Shown piece by piece: positions 46,418-58,530 of a stretch of DNA of 64,000 nucleotides. Position 1 is the stretch's first letter; every line of letters starts with the position of its first letter. The notes beneath the pieces were generated by a model. It was not told where the DNA came from, made no database searches, and saw only the letters and a program-made list of their open reading frames with translations. A program made the position numbers and the translations under genes. The DNA lies in assembly GCF_040958095.1 (NCBI RefSeq), contig NC_091156.1, positions 19,267,702-19,331,701 of the forward strand. Direction: 5' to 3'. This stretch comes from Procambarus clarkii (taxonomy: Eukaryota > Arthropoda > Malacostraca > Decapoda > Cambaridae).

Positions 46418-46876
46418 ATCTTCTTCTCTACGTTGTTCTTCGTTACCATCCTCTTCTCTACGTTGTTCTACGTTACCATCCTCTTCTCTACGTTGTTCTT
46501 CGTTACCATCTTCTTCTCTACGTTGTTCTTCGTTACCATCTTCTTCTCTACGTTGTTCTTCGTTACCATCTTCTTCTCTACGTTGTTCTTCGTTACCAAC
46601 CTCTTCTCTACGTTGTTCTACGTTACCATCCTCTTCTCTACGTTGTTCTACGTTACCAACCTCTTCTCTACATTGTTCTTCGTTACCAACCTCTTCTCTA
46701 CGTTGTTCTTCGTTACCAACCTCTTCTCTACGTTGTTCTTCGTTACCAACCTCTTCTCTACGTTGTTCTTCGTTACCATCCTCTTCTCTACGTTGTTCTT
46801 CGTTACCAACCTCTTCTCTACGTTGTTCTTCGTTACCATTCTCTTCTCTACGTTGTTCTTCGTTACTGTCCTCTAT
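46418..46876. repeat. 30-bp minisatellite, about 15 copies
   Basis: Unit: CTTCTCTACGTTGTTCTTCG followed by TTACCATC or TTACCAAC. Because 30 is a multiple of three, three plus frames and one minus frame stay open for 60-200 codons; these are not taken as genes. Confidence 0.96.
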
Positions 46877-47055
46877 TCAACGATATTCTTCATCTTATTT
46901 TGATATATATTTGAGACTATACATACGTAAATAGGCTTTACAAAGGTAGTTTTATAAATGCTGAGTATGTATACTCGGTATAAATTGGATTGGGTACATT
47001 TTAAAGCTATCAATACCATTTAATAATGGTATACCATTATTACAGTTTCGGGCAA

Positions 47056-47183
47056 TACCATTGCCCGAAATGCTATGCTCGTATTAGTGGCTTTAGGTAT
47101 TGTATGCACTACCTCTATCTTTAAATCAAACAGAATGTTTGTACTGTAACGCTGCAACTATGTATGTACGTTTTCCTAAATAA

Positions 47184-47186
<3 letters not shown>
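47056..47186 (+). mobile_element. LINE 3' tail
   Basis: TTGCCCGAAATGCTATGC and TAGTGGCTTTAGGTATTGTA match the 3' end of the LINE at 22,340-23,510. The tail leads straight into (ATT)n. Confidence 0.75.

Positions 47187-47249
<63 letters not shown>
47187..47249. repeat. (ATT)n microsatellite
   Basis: About 20 ATT units at the 3' end of the LINE tail. Confidence 0.98.
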
Positions 47250-47876
47250 TAACTCCTTGGTGTTGGAGGGTAACCTGTTCCCCTCGCCAACCTCTCTGAT
47301 GAATCTACAATTCCCAGAATTTTTGTTGGAGCTGAACTTTATATCTGAGGATATATATCTTATATGTTGTGCGGTTATTACTTTGTTTATTAGTTTCACG
47401 TCCTCGCTTATATTTCCTATATTGATACATCTTCCTCGGGTCTCTGCAGGAAATGCAGGCTGAGCGTTTTCAACTTTTCCTGGTATAGAAGGTCTCAAAT
47501 ACCAGGAATTCTCGATATTCTCGAATTCTCATTCTCGTTACACTGGAATTTCTAGACGGAGGGGGGGGGGGGGAGGACTAATCTATTATCATTCTCTAAT
47601 ACGGTGGTTAGATCTGGACGGCATAGTTCATGTGGAGACCTTCAAGGGGGGGAAATAGAATTGGGAGGGGGGGGGGATAATTGTGCATTTCTTGGTGACG
47701 CTTCTGGTTAAAACTTCACCAATCTATTCGCTTTACTGCGTACGTTGATTCCAGGCAACTGTAGTCATGACTCTTGTTCTACCTTTGAGCTAAGAGGTAA
47801 GGTGCGCTGCTTCGAGTCACCTCATTAATTGATCCAATTGATTTTTATCTTTCTGTTAAGTTATTCAGTCTGGTTA
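47250..47876. other. Spacer, possible reversed LINE remnant
   Basis: The first 250 bp may be a decayed minus-strand LINE C-terminus (words TCCTCGGGTCTCTGCAGGAA, CAACTTTTCCTGGTATAGAA); the rest has G runs at 47,562 and 47,668 and no recognised feature. Confidence 0.4.
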
Positions 47877-47879
47877 GAT

Positions 47880-48350
47880 CTTTCCGAAGTTCTATCAAGT
47901 CCTCACTGGAATTCACAATTCTCTACACACTTCTCTGTTGTATGTAAATTTGCTGTTTAAACTGAGGGATTTTTATGATTCCTGGTCGAGGACCGGGCCG
48001 CGGGAACGCTAAGCCTCGAAACCATCTCAAGGTAACCCGAATATGTTGGTCGAGGACACACATCATGAACAACAAAGGCCCCCAAACACACCCCTGAGGT
48101 ACACTAGTGGCATTTCTCCACCGTGACCTCATCCTGTGTATGGCAACATTCACCTTCAGGTCCTTCAACCACGATACGTTACAACTGAAAACTTAACCTC
48201 CATCCCGTAGGCTTCAGCCTGTTCATACCAGCTCTTTGTGGGTACAGTGCCGAAGATCTTCCTAAAGTCAAGATATAAAACATTTTGCTGCTACTGTCGA
48301 CTGCCTCGCAAGATACGTATGTAGGAGAGGAGACTTGTGAGACAAGATCT
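47880..48350 (-). mobile_element. CR1/L2-type LINE fragment with SINE tail inside
   Basis: Minus strand has ATSVPQGCVWGPLLFMM (palm block, 48,070-48,120) and, upstream, YLDFRKIFGTVP-like sequence near 48,250-48,280. Between the LINE pieces at 47,977-48,036 is the plus-strand SINE tail CCTGGTCGAGGACCGGGCCG..ACCATCTCAAGGTAACC. Confidence 0.65.
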
Positions 48351-48449
48351 CCCTCTTGAGACAGTGGTGAGTCTCTACTCTGGTCTCGTGGGGTCGAGAG
48401 GTTATATTGAATTCACTATTAAAGTTTCAACAAAAATCTCAATGATCGA

Positions 48450-48750
48450 GACCATCTTAATAAAACTATAGTTTACAGCTTCAGACTATAGATAGTAGCG
48501 TCATATTATAGTATGCAGCATAAGACTATACAGTTTGAAGCATCAGAGTTCAGTCCGAAGCATTCGACTACAGTTTGAAGCATCAGACTTCAGTCTGAAG
48601 CATTCGACTACAGTTTGCAGCGTCAAACTATATTTAGTAGCATCCGACTACAATTAGTAGCATCAGACTAGAGTATGCATCATCAGACTCCACAGTTAGC
48701 AAATACAGCATCAGACTACAGCATACAGTATAAGGCTGTAGTATGCATCT
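48450..48750. repeat. Degenerate 18-22-bp repeat (GCATCAGACTACAG)
   Basis: Around 14 imperfect copies of AGCATCAGACTACAGTTTG with variants GCATTCGACTACAG and TAGCATC..AGTA. Confidence 0.85.
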
Positions 48751-49084
48751 AGGGGCCCCTGACCCTGGTGTAGAGTATTAGGACCATGGCGGTCAGGCAG
48801 GCGGCACTAATGCCTAGACAGATTTACAGTATACATAAATCAGTGAGTTGGGGTTCGACTCTGCATGCCTTCACTCGCCTGCTCAACACCTCATTTGCGA
48901 CCCCCAATTTATTTGTTTTGAATTGTTAGTTTGTTTTAATTTTATCAGATTTATTAACCTGTTTTATTGCTACATTTATTTTCGCGGCAATTTCTGAATG
49001 TTACTGACATCTACAGTGTCTCACAGTGAGGCACAGTAGATGTTTAGCGTATTGATATACGTTTTGTTATTTATTAGATGACCT
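48751..49084. other. Spacer with a possible tRNA-like B-box
   Basis: TTGGGGTTCGACTCTGC at 48,848-48,864 resembles a B-box; no A-box or tail was found, so a SINE is only possible. Confidence 0.35.
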
Positions 49085-50956
49085 GTGTATACCAGCAGGG
49101 ACCCATGTACAACAGCAGGACCTGGGTGTAGGACCCACCACAACACCAGCAGGGGCCCATGTACAACAGCAGGACCTGGGTGTAGGACCCACCACAACAC
49201 CAGCAGGGGCCCATGTACAACAGCAGGACCTGGGTGTAGGACCCACCACAACACCAGCAGGGACCCATGTACAACAGCAGGACCTGGGTGTAGGACCCAC
49301 CACAACACCAGCAGGACCTGGGTGTAGGACCCACCACAACACTAGCAGGGCCTGGGTGTAGGACCCCCCACAACACCAGCAGGGACCCATGTACAACAGC
49401 AGGACCTGGGTGTAGGACCCACCACAACACCAGCAGGGACCCATGTACAACAGCAGGACCTGGGTGTAGGACCCCCCACAACACCAGCAGGGACCCATGT
49501 ACAACAGCAGGACCTGGGTGTAGGACCCACCACAACACCAGCAGGGGCCCATGTACAACAGCAGGACCTGGGTGTAGGACTCACCACAACACCAGCAGGG
49601 GCCCATGTACAACAGCAGGACCTGGGTGTAGGACCCACCACAACACCAGCAGGGACCCATGTACAACAGCAGGACCTGGGTGTAGGACCCACCACAACAC
49701 CAGCAGGGGCCCATGTACAACAGCAGGACCTGGGTGTAGGACCCACCACAACACCAGCAGGGGCCCATGTACAACAGCAGGACCTGGGTGTAGGACCCAC
49801 CACAACACCAGCAGGGACCCATGTACAACAGCAGGACCTGGGTGTAGGACCCACCACAACACCAGCAGGGGCCCATGTACAACAGCAGGACCTGGGTGTA
49901 GGACCCACCACAACACCAGCAGGGGCCCATGTACAACAGCAGGACCTGGGTGTAGGACTCACCACAACACCAGCAGGGGCCCATGTACAACAGCAGGACC
50001 TGGGTGTAGGACCCACCACAACACTAGCAGGGCCTGGGTGTAGGACCCCCCACAACACCAGCAGGGACCCATGTACAACAGCAGGGCCTGGGTGTAGGAC
50101 CCACCACAACACCAGCAGGGACCCATGTACAACAGCAGGACCTGGGTGTAGGACCCCCCACAACACCAGCAGGGGCCCATGTACAACAGCAGGACCTGGG
50201 TGTAGGACCCACCACAACACCAGCAGGGGCCCATGTACAACAGCAGGACCTGGGTGTAGGACCCACCACAACACTAGCAGGGCCTGGGTGTAGGACCCCC
50301 CACAACACCAGCAGGGACCCATGTACAACAGCAGGGCCTGGGTGTAGGACCCACCACAACACCAGCAGGGGTCCATGTACAACAGCAGGACCTGGGTGTA
50401 GGACCCCCCACAACACCAGCAGGGGCCCATGTACAACAGCAGGACCTGGGTGTAGGACCCACCACAACACCAGCAGGGGCCCATGTACAACAGCAGGACC
50501 TGGGTGTAGGACCCCCCACAACACCAGCAGGGACCCATGTACAACAGCAGGACCTGGGTGTAGGACCCACCACAACACCAGCAGGGGCCCATGTACAACA
50601 GCAGGACCTGGGTGTAGGACCCACCACAACACCAGCAGGGGCCCATGTACAACAGCAGGACCTGGGTGTAGGACTCACCACAACACCAGCAGGGGCCCAT
50701 GTACAACAGCAGGACCTGGGTGTAGGACCCACCACAACACCAGCAGGACCTGGGTGTAGGACCCACCACAACACTAGCAGGGCCTGGGTGTAGGACCCCC
50801 CACAACACCAGCAGGGACCCATGTACAACAGCAGGACCTGGGTGTAGGACCCCCCACAACACCAGCAGGGACCCATGTACAACAGCCGGGCCTGGGTGTA
50901 GGACCCACCACAACACCAGCAGGACCTGGGTGTAGGACCCACCACAACACCAGCAC
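49085..50956. repeat. 54-bp minisatellite, about 34 copies
   Basis: Unit: CAGCAGGGACCCATGTACAA, CAGCAGGACCTGGGTGTAGG, ACCCACCACAACAC. Shortened units with ACTAGCAGGGCCTGGGTG occur at 49,341, 50,023, 50,263 and 50,773, marking copied blocks. GGGACCC versus GGGGCCC and CCCACC versus CCCCCC variants recur in order. Long minus-strand frames are artefacts. Confidence 0.97.
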
Positions 50957-51267
50957 AAAGCTCATGAAGGAATATGTTGTATCAAGATTTAAATCCAAGT
51001 GATAAATTAAGCGTTGCTCTATGCACTTAGTGTTAATTGTCGCTCTGGCTTAAGCTGGAACTTATGCAGATAATTATTTTGTAATTATTTGCCACTGAAA
51101 TGTTAATATTAAGCTCAGCAATACAAGTGATCCACATTGCAGGTCAATATTGTAGTCACATACACGTTTCCAGCAGAGAGTGAAGCGTCGTGTGCCTCCA
51201 AGTGTTACTTTCAAGGCCGTCAGGCGCCCTAATACACAGTCCTCAGCGGCACCCTAAACCTCCAAGG
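50957..51267. other. Unassigned spacer
   Basis: Ordinary composition; ends in the first units of the next array. Nothing recognised. Confidence 0.5.
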
Positions 51268-53597
51268 CCAAGAGAGGCGGTGGAACAAGAGAGGCGGTGG
51301 GAACAAGAGAGGCGGTGGGAACAAGAGAGGCGGTGGAACAAAAGAGGCGGTGGAACAAGAGAGGCGGGGAACAAGAGAGGCGGTGGAACAAGAGAGGCGG
51401 TGGAACAAGAGAGGCGGTGGAACAAGAGAGGCGGTGGGAACAAGAGAGGCGGTGGAACAAGAGAGGCGGTGGAACAAGAGAGGCGGGGAACAATAGAGGC
51501 GGTGGGAACAAGAGAGGCGGTGGAACAAGAGAGGCGGTGGAAACAAGAGAGGCGGTGGAACAAGAGAGGCGGTGGAACAAGAGAGGCGGTGGGAACAAGA
51601 GAGGCGGTGGAACAAGAGAGGCGGTGGAACAAGAGAGGCGGTGGAACAAGAGAGGCGGTGGAACAAGAGAGGCGGGGAACAAGAGAGGCGGTGGGAACAA
51701 GAGAGGCGGTGGAACAAGAGAGGCGGTGGGAACAAGAGAGGCGGTGGGAACAAGAGAGGCGGTGGAACAAGAGAGGCGGTGGAACAAGAGAGGCGGTGGA
51801 ACAAGAGAGGCGGTGGGAACAAGAGAGGCGGTGGAACAAGAGAGGCGGTGGAACAAGAGAGGCGGGGAACAAGAGAGGCGGTGGAACAAGAGAGGCGGTG
51901 GAACAAGAGAGGCGGTGGGAACAAGAGAGGCGGCGGAACAAGAGAGGCAGTGGAACAAGAGAGGCGGTGGAACAAGAGAGGCAGTGGAACAAGAGAGGCG
52001 GTGGGAACAAGAGAGGCGGTGGGAACAAGAGAGGCGGTGGGAACAAGAGAGGCGGTGGAACAAGAGAGGCAGTGGAACTAGAGAGGCGGTGGAACAAGAG
52101 AGGCGGTGGGAACAAGAGAGGCGATGGAACAAGAGAGGCGGTGGAACAAGAGAGGCAGTGGAACAAGAGAAGAGGTGGGAACAAGAGAGGCGGTGGAACA
52201 AGAGAGGCGGTGGAACAAGAGAGGCAGTGGAACAAGAGAGGCGGTGGAACAAGAGAGGCAGTGGAACAAGAGAGGCGGTGGGAACAAGAGAGGCGGTGGA
52301 ACAAGAGAGGCGGTGGAACAAGAGAGGCGGTGGGAACAAGAGAGGCGGTGGAACAAGAGAGGCAGTGGAACAAGAGAGGCGGTGGAACAAGAGAGGCGGT
52401 GGAACAAGAGAGGCGGGGGAACAAGAGAGGCGGTGGAACAAGAGAGGCGGTGGGAACAAGAGAGGCGGTGGAACAAGAGAGGCGGTGGAACAAGAGAGGC
52501 GGTGGAACAAGAGAGGCGGGGGAACAAGAGAGGCGGTGGAACAAGAGAGGCGGTGGAACAAGAGAGGCGGTGGAACAAGAGAGGCGGGGAACAAGAGAGG
52601 CGGTGGGAACAAGAGAGGCGGTGGAACAAGAGAGGCGGTGGGAACAAGAGAGGCGGTGGAACAAGAGAGGCGGTGGAACAAGAGAGGCGGTGGAACAAGA
52701 GAGGCGGTGGAACAAGAGAGGCGGTGGGAACAAGAGAGGCGGTGGAACAAGAGAGGCGGTGGAACAAGAGAGGCGGGGAACAAGAGAGGCGGTGGAACAA
52801 GAGAGGCGGTGGAACAAGAGAGGCGGTGGGAACAAGAGAGGCGGTGGAACAAGAGAGGCAGTGGAACAAGAGAGGCGGTGGAACAAGAGAGGCAGTGGAA
52901 CAAGAGAGGCGGTGGGAACAAGAGAGGCGGTGGGAACAAGAGAGGCGGTGGGAACAAGAGAGGCGGTGGAACAAGAGAGGCAGTGGAACTAGAGAGGCGG
53001 TGGAACAAGAGAGGCGGTGGGAACAAGAGAGGCGATGGAACAAGAGAGGCGGTGGAACAAGAGAGGCAGTGGAACAAGAGAAGAGGTGGGAACAAGAGAG
53101 GCGGTGGAACAAGAGAGGCGGTGGAACAAGAGAGGCAGTGGAACAAGAGAGGCGGTGGAACAAGAGAGGCAGTGGAACAAGAGAGGCGGTGGGAACAAGA
53201 GAGGCGGTGGAACAAGAGAGGCGGTGGAACAAGAGAGGCGGTGGGAACAAGAGAGGCGGTGGAACAAGAGAGGCAGTGGAACAAGAGAGGCGGTGGAACA
53301 AGAGAGGCGGTGGAACAAGAGAGGCGGGGGAACAAGAGAGGCGGTGGAACAAGAGAGGCGGTGGGAACAAGAGAGGCGGTGGAACAAGAGAGGCGGTGGA
53401 ACAAGAGAGGCGGTGGAACAAGAGAGGCGGGGGAACAAGAGAGGCGGTGGAACAAGAGAGGCGGGGAACAAGAGAGGCGGTGGAACAAGAGAGGCGGTGG
53501 GAACAAGAGAGGCGGTGGAACAAGAGAGGCGGGGAACAAGAGAGGCGGTGGAACAAGAGAGGCGGGGAACAAGAGAGGCGGGGAACAAGAGAGGCCG
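51268..53597. repeat. 17/18-bp minisatellite, about 135 copies
   Basis: Unit GGAACAAGAGAGGCGGT, mixed with 18-bp (GGGAAC) and 16-bp (GGGGAAC) forms. Rare markers GGAACTAGAGAGG (ending 52,080 and 52,991) and GAAGAGGTGGG (52,170 and 53,081) are both 911 bp apart, so a block of about 53 units was duplicated in tandem. Frames of up to 785 codons on both strands carry only Glu/Arg/Gly or Leu/Ser/Pro repeats. Confidence 0.97.
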
Positions 53598-53724
53598 CCG
53601 ACGGGGACCATTGGGGTGTATGATAATAGACTGCGTCCTCTGCCTCATCAATGACTCATTTATATTCAAGGCGTCAATGACCTCTTAGCTCATTATCCCA
53701 CATTACTGCACCTCCTCGTCAACC

Positions 53725-54515
53725 ACCCCCCCCCCTCAACCACCTCAAGCACCTCCCCCTCAACCACCTCAAGCACCTCCCCTTCAACCACCTCAAGCAC
53801 CTCCCCCTCAACCACCTCAAGCACCTCCCCCTCAACCACCTCAAGCACCTCCCCTTCAACCACCTCAAGCACCTCCCCCTCAACCACCTCCCCCTCAACT
53901 CTCTCAAGCACCTCCCTCTCAAGCACCTCCCCCTCAACCACCTCAAGCACCTCCCCCTCAACCACCTCAAGCACCTCCCCCTCAACCACCTCAAGCACCT
54001 CCCCCCTCAACCACCTCAAGCACCTCCCCCTCAACCACCTCCCCCTCAACCACCTCCCCTCAACCACCTCAAGCACCTCCCCTCAACCCCCTTAAGCACC
54101 TCCCCCTCAAGCACCTCCCCCTCAACCACCTCAAGCACCTCCCCCTCAACCACCTCCCCCTCAACCACCTCAAGCACCTCCCCCTCAACCACCTCAAGCA
54201 CCTCCACTCAACCACCTCAAGCACCACCCCCCTCAACCACTGGTACCCCCTCAAGCACCACCCCCTCAACCACTGGTACCCCCTCAAGCACCACCCCCTC
54301 AACCACTGCTTCCACCTCAAGCACCACTCCCTCAACCACCTCAAGCACCTCCACTCAACCACCTCAAGCACCACCCCCCTCAACCACTGGTACCCCCTCA
54401 AGCACCACCCCCTCAACCACTGGTACCCCCTCAAGCACCACCCCCTCAACCACTGCTTCCACCTCAAGCACTTCCTCCTCAACCACTGGTACCACCTCAA
54501 GCCCCACCACCTAAA
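53725..54515. repeat. 24-bp minisatellite and a derived longer-unit block
   Basis: To 54,200 the unit is CTCAACCACCTCAAGCACCT + CCCC. From 54,204 a 147-bp block with CCACTGGTACCCCCTCAAGC and CCACTGCTTCCACCTCAAGC is repeated once (second copy from 54,351). Confidence 0.95.
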
Positions 54516-54589
54516 CAGTGGGAGTTTCCTGAGTTGGTGGATTATCGGGTGAAGGGGGTTTCAGGTGGTGTGTGAGCACTCCTAAATTC

Positions 54590-55062
54590 ACCCAAAAACT
54601 CCTAGAAACTCCCGTACACTTGTACATAAACTCAAACATCCCGTACACATACCCCCATGTACTCCTACACACACCCAAAGCTTATTTACACCCTAAAACT
54701 ACTACACAAACATCCAAACTGTTGTTCACATACCTTAGCACTCGTACGCTCACACAAACACTAGTACACACCCAAACACTGGAACACACACCCAAATACT
54801 CCTACACACACACACCAAAACAAATCCTACACACACCCAAGCAAGCGTACACTCACATCTCAAACTCTCCTAGTCACACCCAAACACTCCTACACACTCC
54901 AATGTATTCGTACACATACACCCAAAATCTCGTACACATCCAACTACTACTACACACACCCAAACACTTACATGCACACTCAAACACATGTACACACACC
55001 CAAACACTTATACACACACTCAAACAAACGTACACACACCCAAACACTCGCACACACACATT
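54590..55062. repeat. Degenerate CACACCCAAACACT repeat
   Basis: Loose 15-23-bp units built from TACACACACCCAAACACTC with many substitutions and almost no G on the plus strand. Confidence 0.85.
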
Positions 55063-55387
55063 CCAAGTCGTACTTACACATGAAATAACAAAAGAGGAAG
55101 AGAACAAGTCTGGAAGCCACAGTGGAACAGTTAAAATGTACAATTAAATGAACTAGACAGAAAGGTTCAACAAGCTAACTCATTACCCTGAATAAAAATC
55201 AGTTATGATACGAGACATGTAGATAGGGATTCATTGACCTAAACGGTCGGCATCTCGGTAGGTGAGGACCAAAAGCTGAAATTCATCTCCGCTGGCACCA
55301 CTATGAAAATATTCATATGCACTATAAATTCCTCATTAGCACCAAACAGCAACCTAAGTGAATTGGGGCGGGTAGTTACCGTAGAGT
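55063..55387. other. Unassigned spacer
   Basis: Probably the degraded 5' continuation of the LINE fragment that follows; no motif readable. Confidence 0.4.
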
Positions 55388-55801
55388 GTGACACTATCCC
55401 TGACCAGTGCCGACTGGAAAGAATTTACTGACTCCCAACGTTCTGAAAGTACTAGTATAAAAAGCTATGATTTGTTCAGATCTGAAACCTACATCTATGG
55501 ACAGCACAAAACGTCCACTAGACTGTGCGACACAGTGGTTGCAAGGATCAGGTTGGGTTACCGTTACCTGTGGCAGGTGGCTGCAGGTGACGGGTCTCCC
55601 AATCCTGAGCACTCCAGTTGCAAACTCTGTGAGCAGGAACTACGGCATGATCTCCCGCACTGCATCACTGAATGCCCAGTTATTAGACCTTTCAGACCAG
55701 TTGGCATGAGGTACCTGGAGCTCTGCAATTACTTTATTCACTCTCGTATTCTTGAAGATATCCTCACAGTATACCCAAAATTTGCCAGTGCAGGCTATTA
55801 A
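55388..55801 (+). pseudogene. I-type LINE C-terminus
   Basis: An open stretch of 137 codons reads TRLCDTVVARIRLGYRYLWQ, then CKLCEQELRHDLPHCITEC, a CX2CX9HX4C zinc motif, then FIHSRILEDILTVYP. The first block and the zinc spacing match the element at 11,590-13,790 (RIRLGYKH..; CKICGESDG..H..C), so both come from one broad family. RNase H and RT are not present here. Confidence 0.8.
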
Positions 55802-56345
55802 ACACATGGCTCCGTATGACTAACCATCCTGCGAGATGGGGACTTGTATTACCACTGCTACCTTATTCAATCTTGTGTTGCTGATATCCTCAAAATGCAT
55901 CCGGAGTCTGCCAGTGCAGACCGCTTATCACATGCCTCTGTATGACTAACCATCCTGTGTGATGGGGATTTTTTAGCATCACCTAGTTAGCTTTTTTTTT
56001 GACACACTGTACTCCACTTCATATTGTCTAGGGTAGCTGCACTAATGCAGATGTACCTAATATGTTAATAAAAAAAAAAAAAAGACGTAGTTAGCTTTTT
56101 TGACACACTGTACTCCACTTCATATAGTCTAGGGTAGCTGCACTAATGCAGATGTACCTTATGTATTAATAAAAAAAGCCGACTATAGTGGACTAACTGC
56201 ATGACTAACCATCCTGTGAGAAGGGGATTTTTTTTAGCATCTTGTAGCTAGACACACTAGCCTTGACACACTATGTAAGCCTTTATATAGGCTAGAGTAG
56301 CTGTATAAAAACAAATGTATCTAAATATAGTAATAAAAACAATTC
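55802..56345 (+). mobile_element. LINE 3' UTR with three successive A-rich ends
   Basis: GACTAACCATCCTGTGTGAT-type sequence is followed by GACACACTGTACTCCACTTC and a GTTAATAAAAAAAAA end at about 56,083; the GACACACTGTACTCCACTTC part recurs and ends in ATTAATAAAAAAA at 56,176; a more diverged copy ends in AGTAATAAAAACAA at 56,341. Confidence 0.75.
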
Positions 56346-56835
56346 CTGGTATTAGTCATTAATGTGATGTACCAATGATTATAATTTTTGTTTAGATGAA
56401 ATACATTGTAGACTACCTACATCATAGATTCAAATAAAAAACATCGTGATAGGAATATTTGTAATTAATGCTAAAAATGTCATGGAAAATCTGACATGGA
56501 GTAGTATTAGAATCCAAGTTCATTAAAACGCTCCACTTCTAACTTGTTCACCAGTACTTTGTATAAACTACTTTGTATAACTACTTAACTAATATAACAG
56601 TGAAGCCATAGGGGATATTATTGGTACTCCAAGACACACGAGAATAATTCCCACGAGGGAAGATCTGAGTCGTCCCGCTGTTCCAGAGAGAATCATAAAA
56701 GTCAACACAACTTTCAGCATTGAAGTCACGAGTGACCCCAACATTAACACAGCTTTGAGGCGATGAGTCACAATAGGCAACAAATAGGCTCTCTAGCCTA
56801 TTTATTGCCTGCATCTACGTCCTGATCACAATCGA
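56346..56835. other. Spacer, probably part of a dispersed repeat
   Basis: AT-rich to 56,570, then 56,580-56,830 of mixed sequence leading into the structured motif that follows. No domain recognised. Confidence 0.4.
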
Positions 56836-56870
56836 CTTGAGAATGGTCCAGGACGGACCGAAACGTCGTC
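56836..56870 (+). ncRNA. Hammerhead-like stem-loop motif (copy 1)
   Basis: CTTGAGAAT, then the perfect stem GGTCC-AGGAC-GGACC, then GAAACGTCG. CGAC just before it can pair with GTCG after it, so the bases TTGAGAAT and GAAAC would face each other as an internal loop. The layout resembles a minimal hammerhead (stem II flanked by CUGAUGA and GAAA), but the CUGAUGA box is not present as such, so activity is unproven. Confidence 0.45.
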
Positions 56871-57484
56871 GTCCCTTCACCTTCTAGTGTGTGGTCTGGT
56901 CATCACAGCTTAGAGAAATGTTATTCTATACTCTCAGTAGGTCAGCGAGCGTCAACACAACACTACTCGTGCAAGTTGACAGGTTACGTCAAGAAGTTTC
57001 CAGTTTCATCACCAGGCATTCCAGCCAAAAAATAATGTCTTTTTTAATGTACCTGTCACTGGTATCCCGACTTATCTGCAGCTCACCATACAGATATTAT
57101 ATATAGTATAATATATCTATCACCAAGATCTATCACTATCTAGTTAAGTAATAATAAGATATTATTATATCTATATTATAAATATAGTATGATATAATTA
57201 CCGTTGTTAGGCTTGTAACGAGGTCCCACCACGGTCGAACTACTGAACTTTCCCGGGAATATATATATATGTATGTGTATATATATATATATATATATAT
57301 CATTGAATATGACCGCATATTCTGTATTTATTATTTTCTGGTTTAGGGCTTCTATCCCTCTAACTATTTTCTTAGCATCAGGGCTTAATTGAAATAGGAG
57401 TTCTCCAAAACTCATTTTCGTACTTTTAAGGTGAAGAAAAGAAGTGATTTACTATAGAGTGTATTACACTTATTTGTATAATTT

Positions 57485-57520
57485 GCACGACGTTTCGAAC
57501 CTCCATGGTTCATTCTCAAG
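57485..57520 (-). ncRNA. Hammerhead-like stem-loop motif (copy 2)
   Basis: Mirror copy of the motif at 57,675-57,710, in the left arm of the palindrome, pointing outward to the left. Confidence 0.42.
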
Positions 57521-57674
57521 TGAACAGATCTTACAATACTAGTTGATTTTATACCCGCATTAGGTCAGGTGATAATACAATGAAGGTGAAAACATGGGGG
57601 GATTTTCACCTTCATTGTATTATCACCTGACCTAATGCGGGTATAAAATCAACTAGTATTGTAAGATCTGTTCA

Positions 57675-57710
57675 CTTGAGAATGAACCATGGAGGTTCGA
57701 AACGTCGTGC
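57675..57710 (+). ncRNA. Hammerhead-like stem-loop motif (copy 3)
   Basis: CTTGAGAATG, stem AACC-ATGGA-GGTT, then CGAAACGTCG. The stem differs from copy 1 (GGTCC/GGACC) on both sides while the loops TTGAGAAT and GAAACGTCG are unchanged: compensatory change in the stem, which supports a conserved RNA fold. Confidence 0.45.
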
Positions 57711-57779
57711 AAATTATACAAATAAGTGTAATACACTCTATAGTAAATCACTTCTTTTCTTCACCTTAAAAGTACGAAA

Positions 57780-58049
<270 letters not shown>

Positions 58050-58059
58050 CGACTTACTC

Positions 58060-58530
58060 GCAGTCCCTGTAACAGAAAAAGACCTGGGAGTTCCTGAACA
58101 TCTTTTAGGAACCTAAATAAGGAGACATTTAGATCGCTGCACACCACGTACGTGAGACCAGTCTTAGAGTATACCGCCCCATCATGGAACCCCCCATCTT
58201 AAGAAACACACGAGGAAACTACAAAAGGTTCATAAGTTTGCAACGAGGCTCGAATTGCTACGGATAAGATATGAGCAGAGAGAGACTGAGGGAATTAAAT
58301 ACTACGAAGCTAAATAAAAGGAAAGGAGAGACATGATAGAGACATATATAATACTTTGAACCAAAGGAGCAGGTTGTGGAAGCAAACTCCACTCATAATT
58401 TAAAAAGTTGATATAATGGTGAAAAACGCCAAGAAGCATTGCTTTTGACAATCCAGCGGCTGGAAAGGCGGGGTCCAAGAACTAATGTTCGAGCCAGCAG
58501 GCACCAATAGGCGAGTACACCCACCCAGGC
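58060..58530 (+). mobile_element. CR1/L2-type LINE C-terminal remnant
   Basis: AAAGACCTGGGAGTTCCTGA encodes the EKDLGV block, then [18 protein letters not shown]-like sequence (58,145-58,195) and a 3' end GGCACCAATAGGCGAGTACA. Many stops. Confidence 0.7.

Noticed and set aside
47121-47498. 125-codon Asn-run protein
   Set aside because: Asn run is reversed (ATT)n; flanks look like LINE debris.
49021-50998. Trp/Cys-rich 538-codon frame
   Set aside because: 54-bp array artefact.
51190-53688. 785-codon frames on both strands
   Set aside because: 17/18-bp array; sense and antisense are both open, so no coding signal.
57675-57710. Canonical hammerhead ribozyme
   Set aside because: The GAAA side and stem II fit, but no contiguous CUGAUGA box is found; reported only as hammerhead-like.
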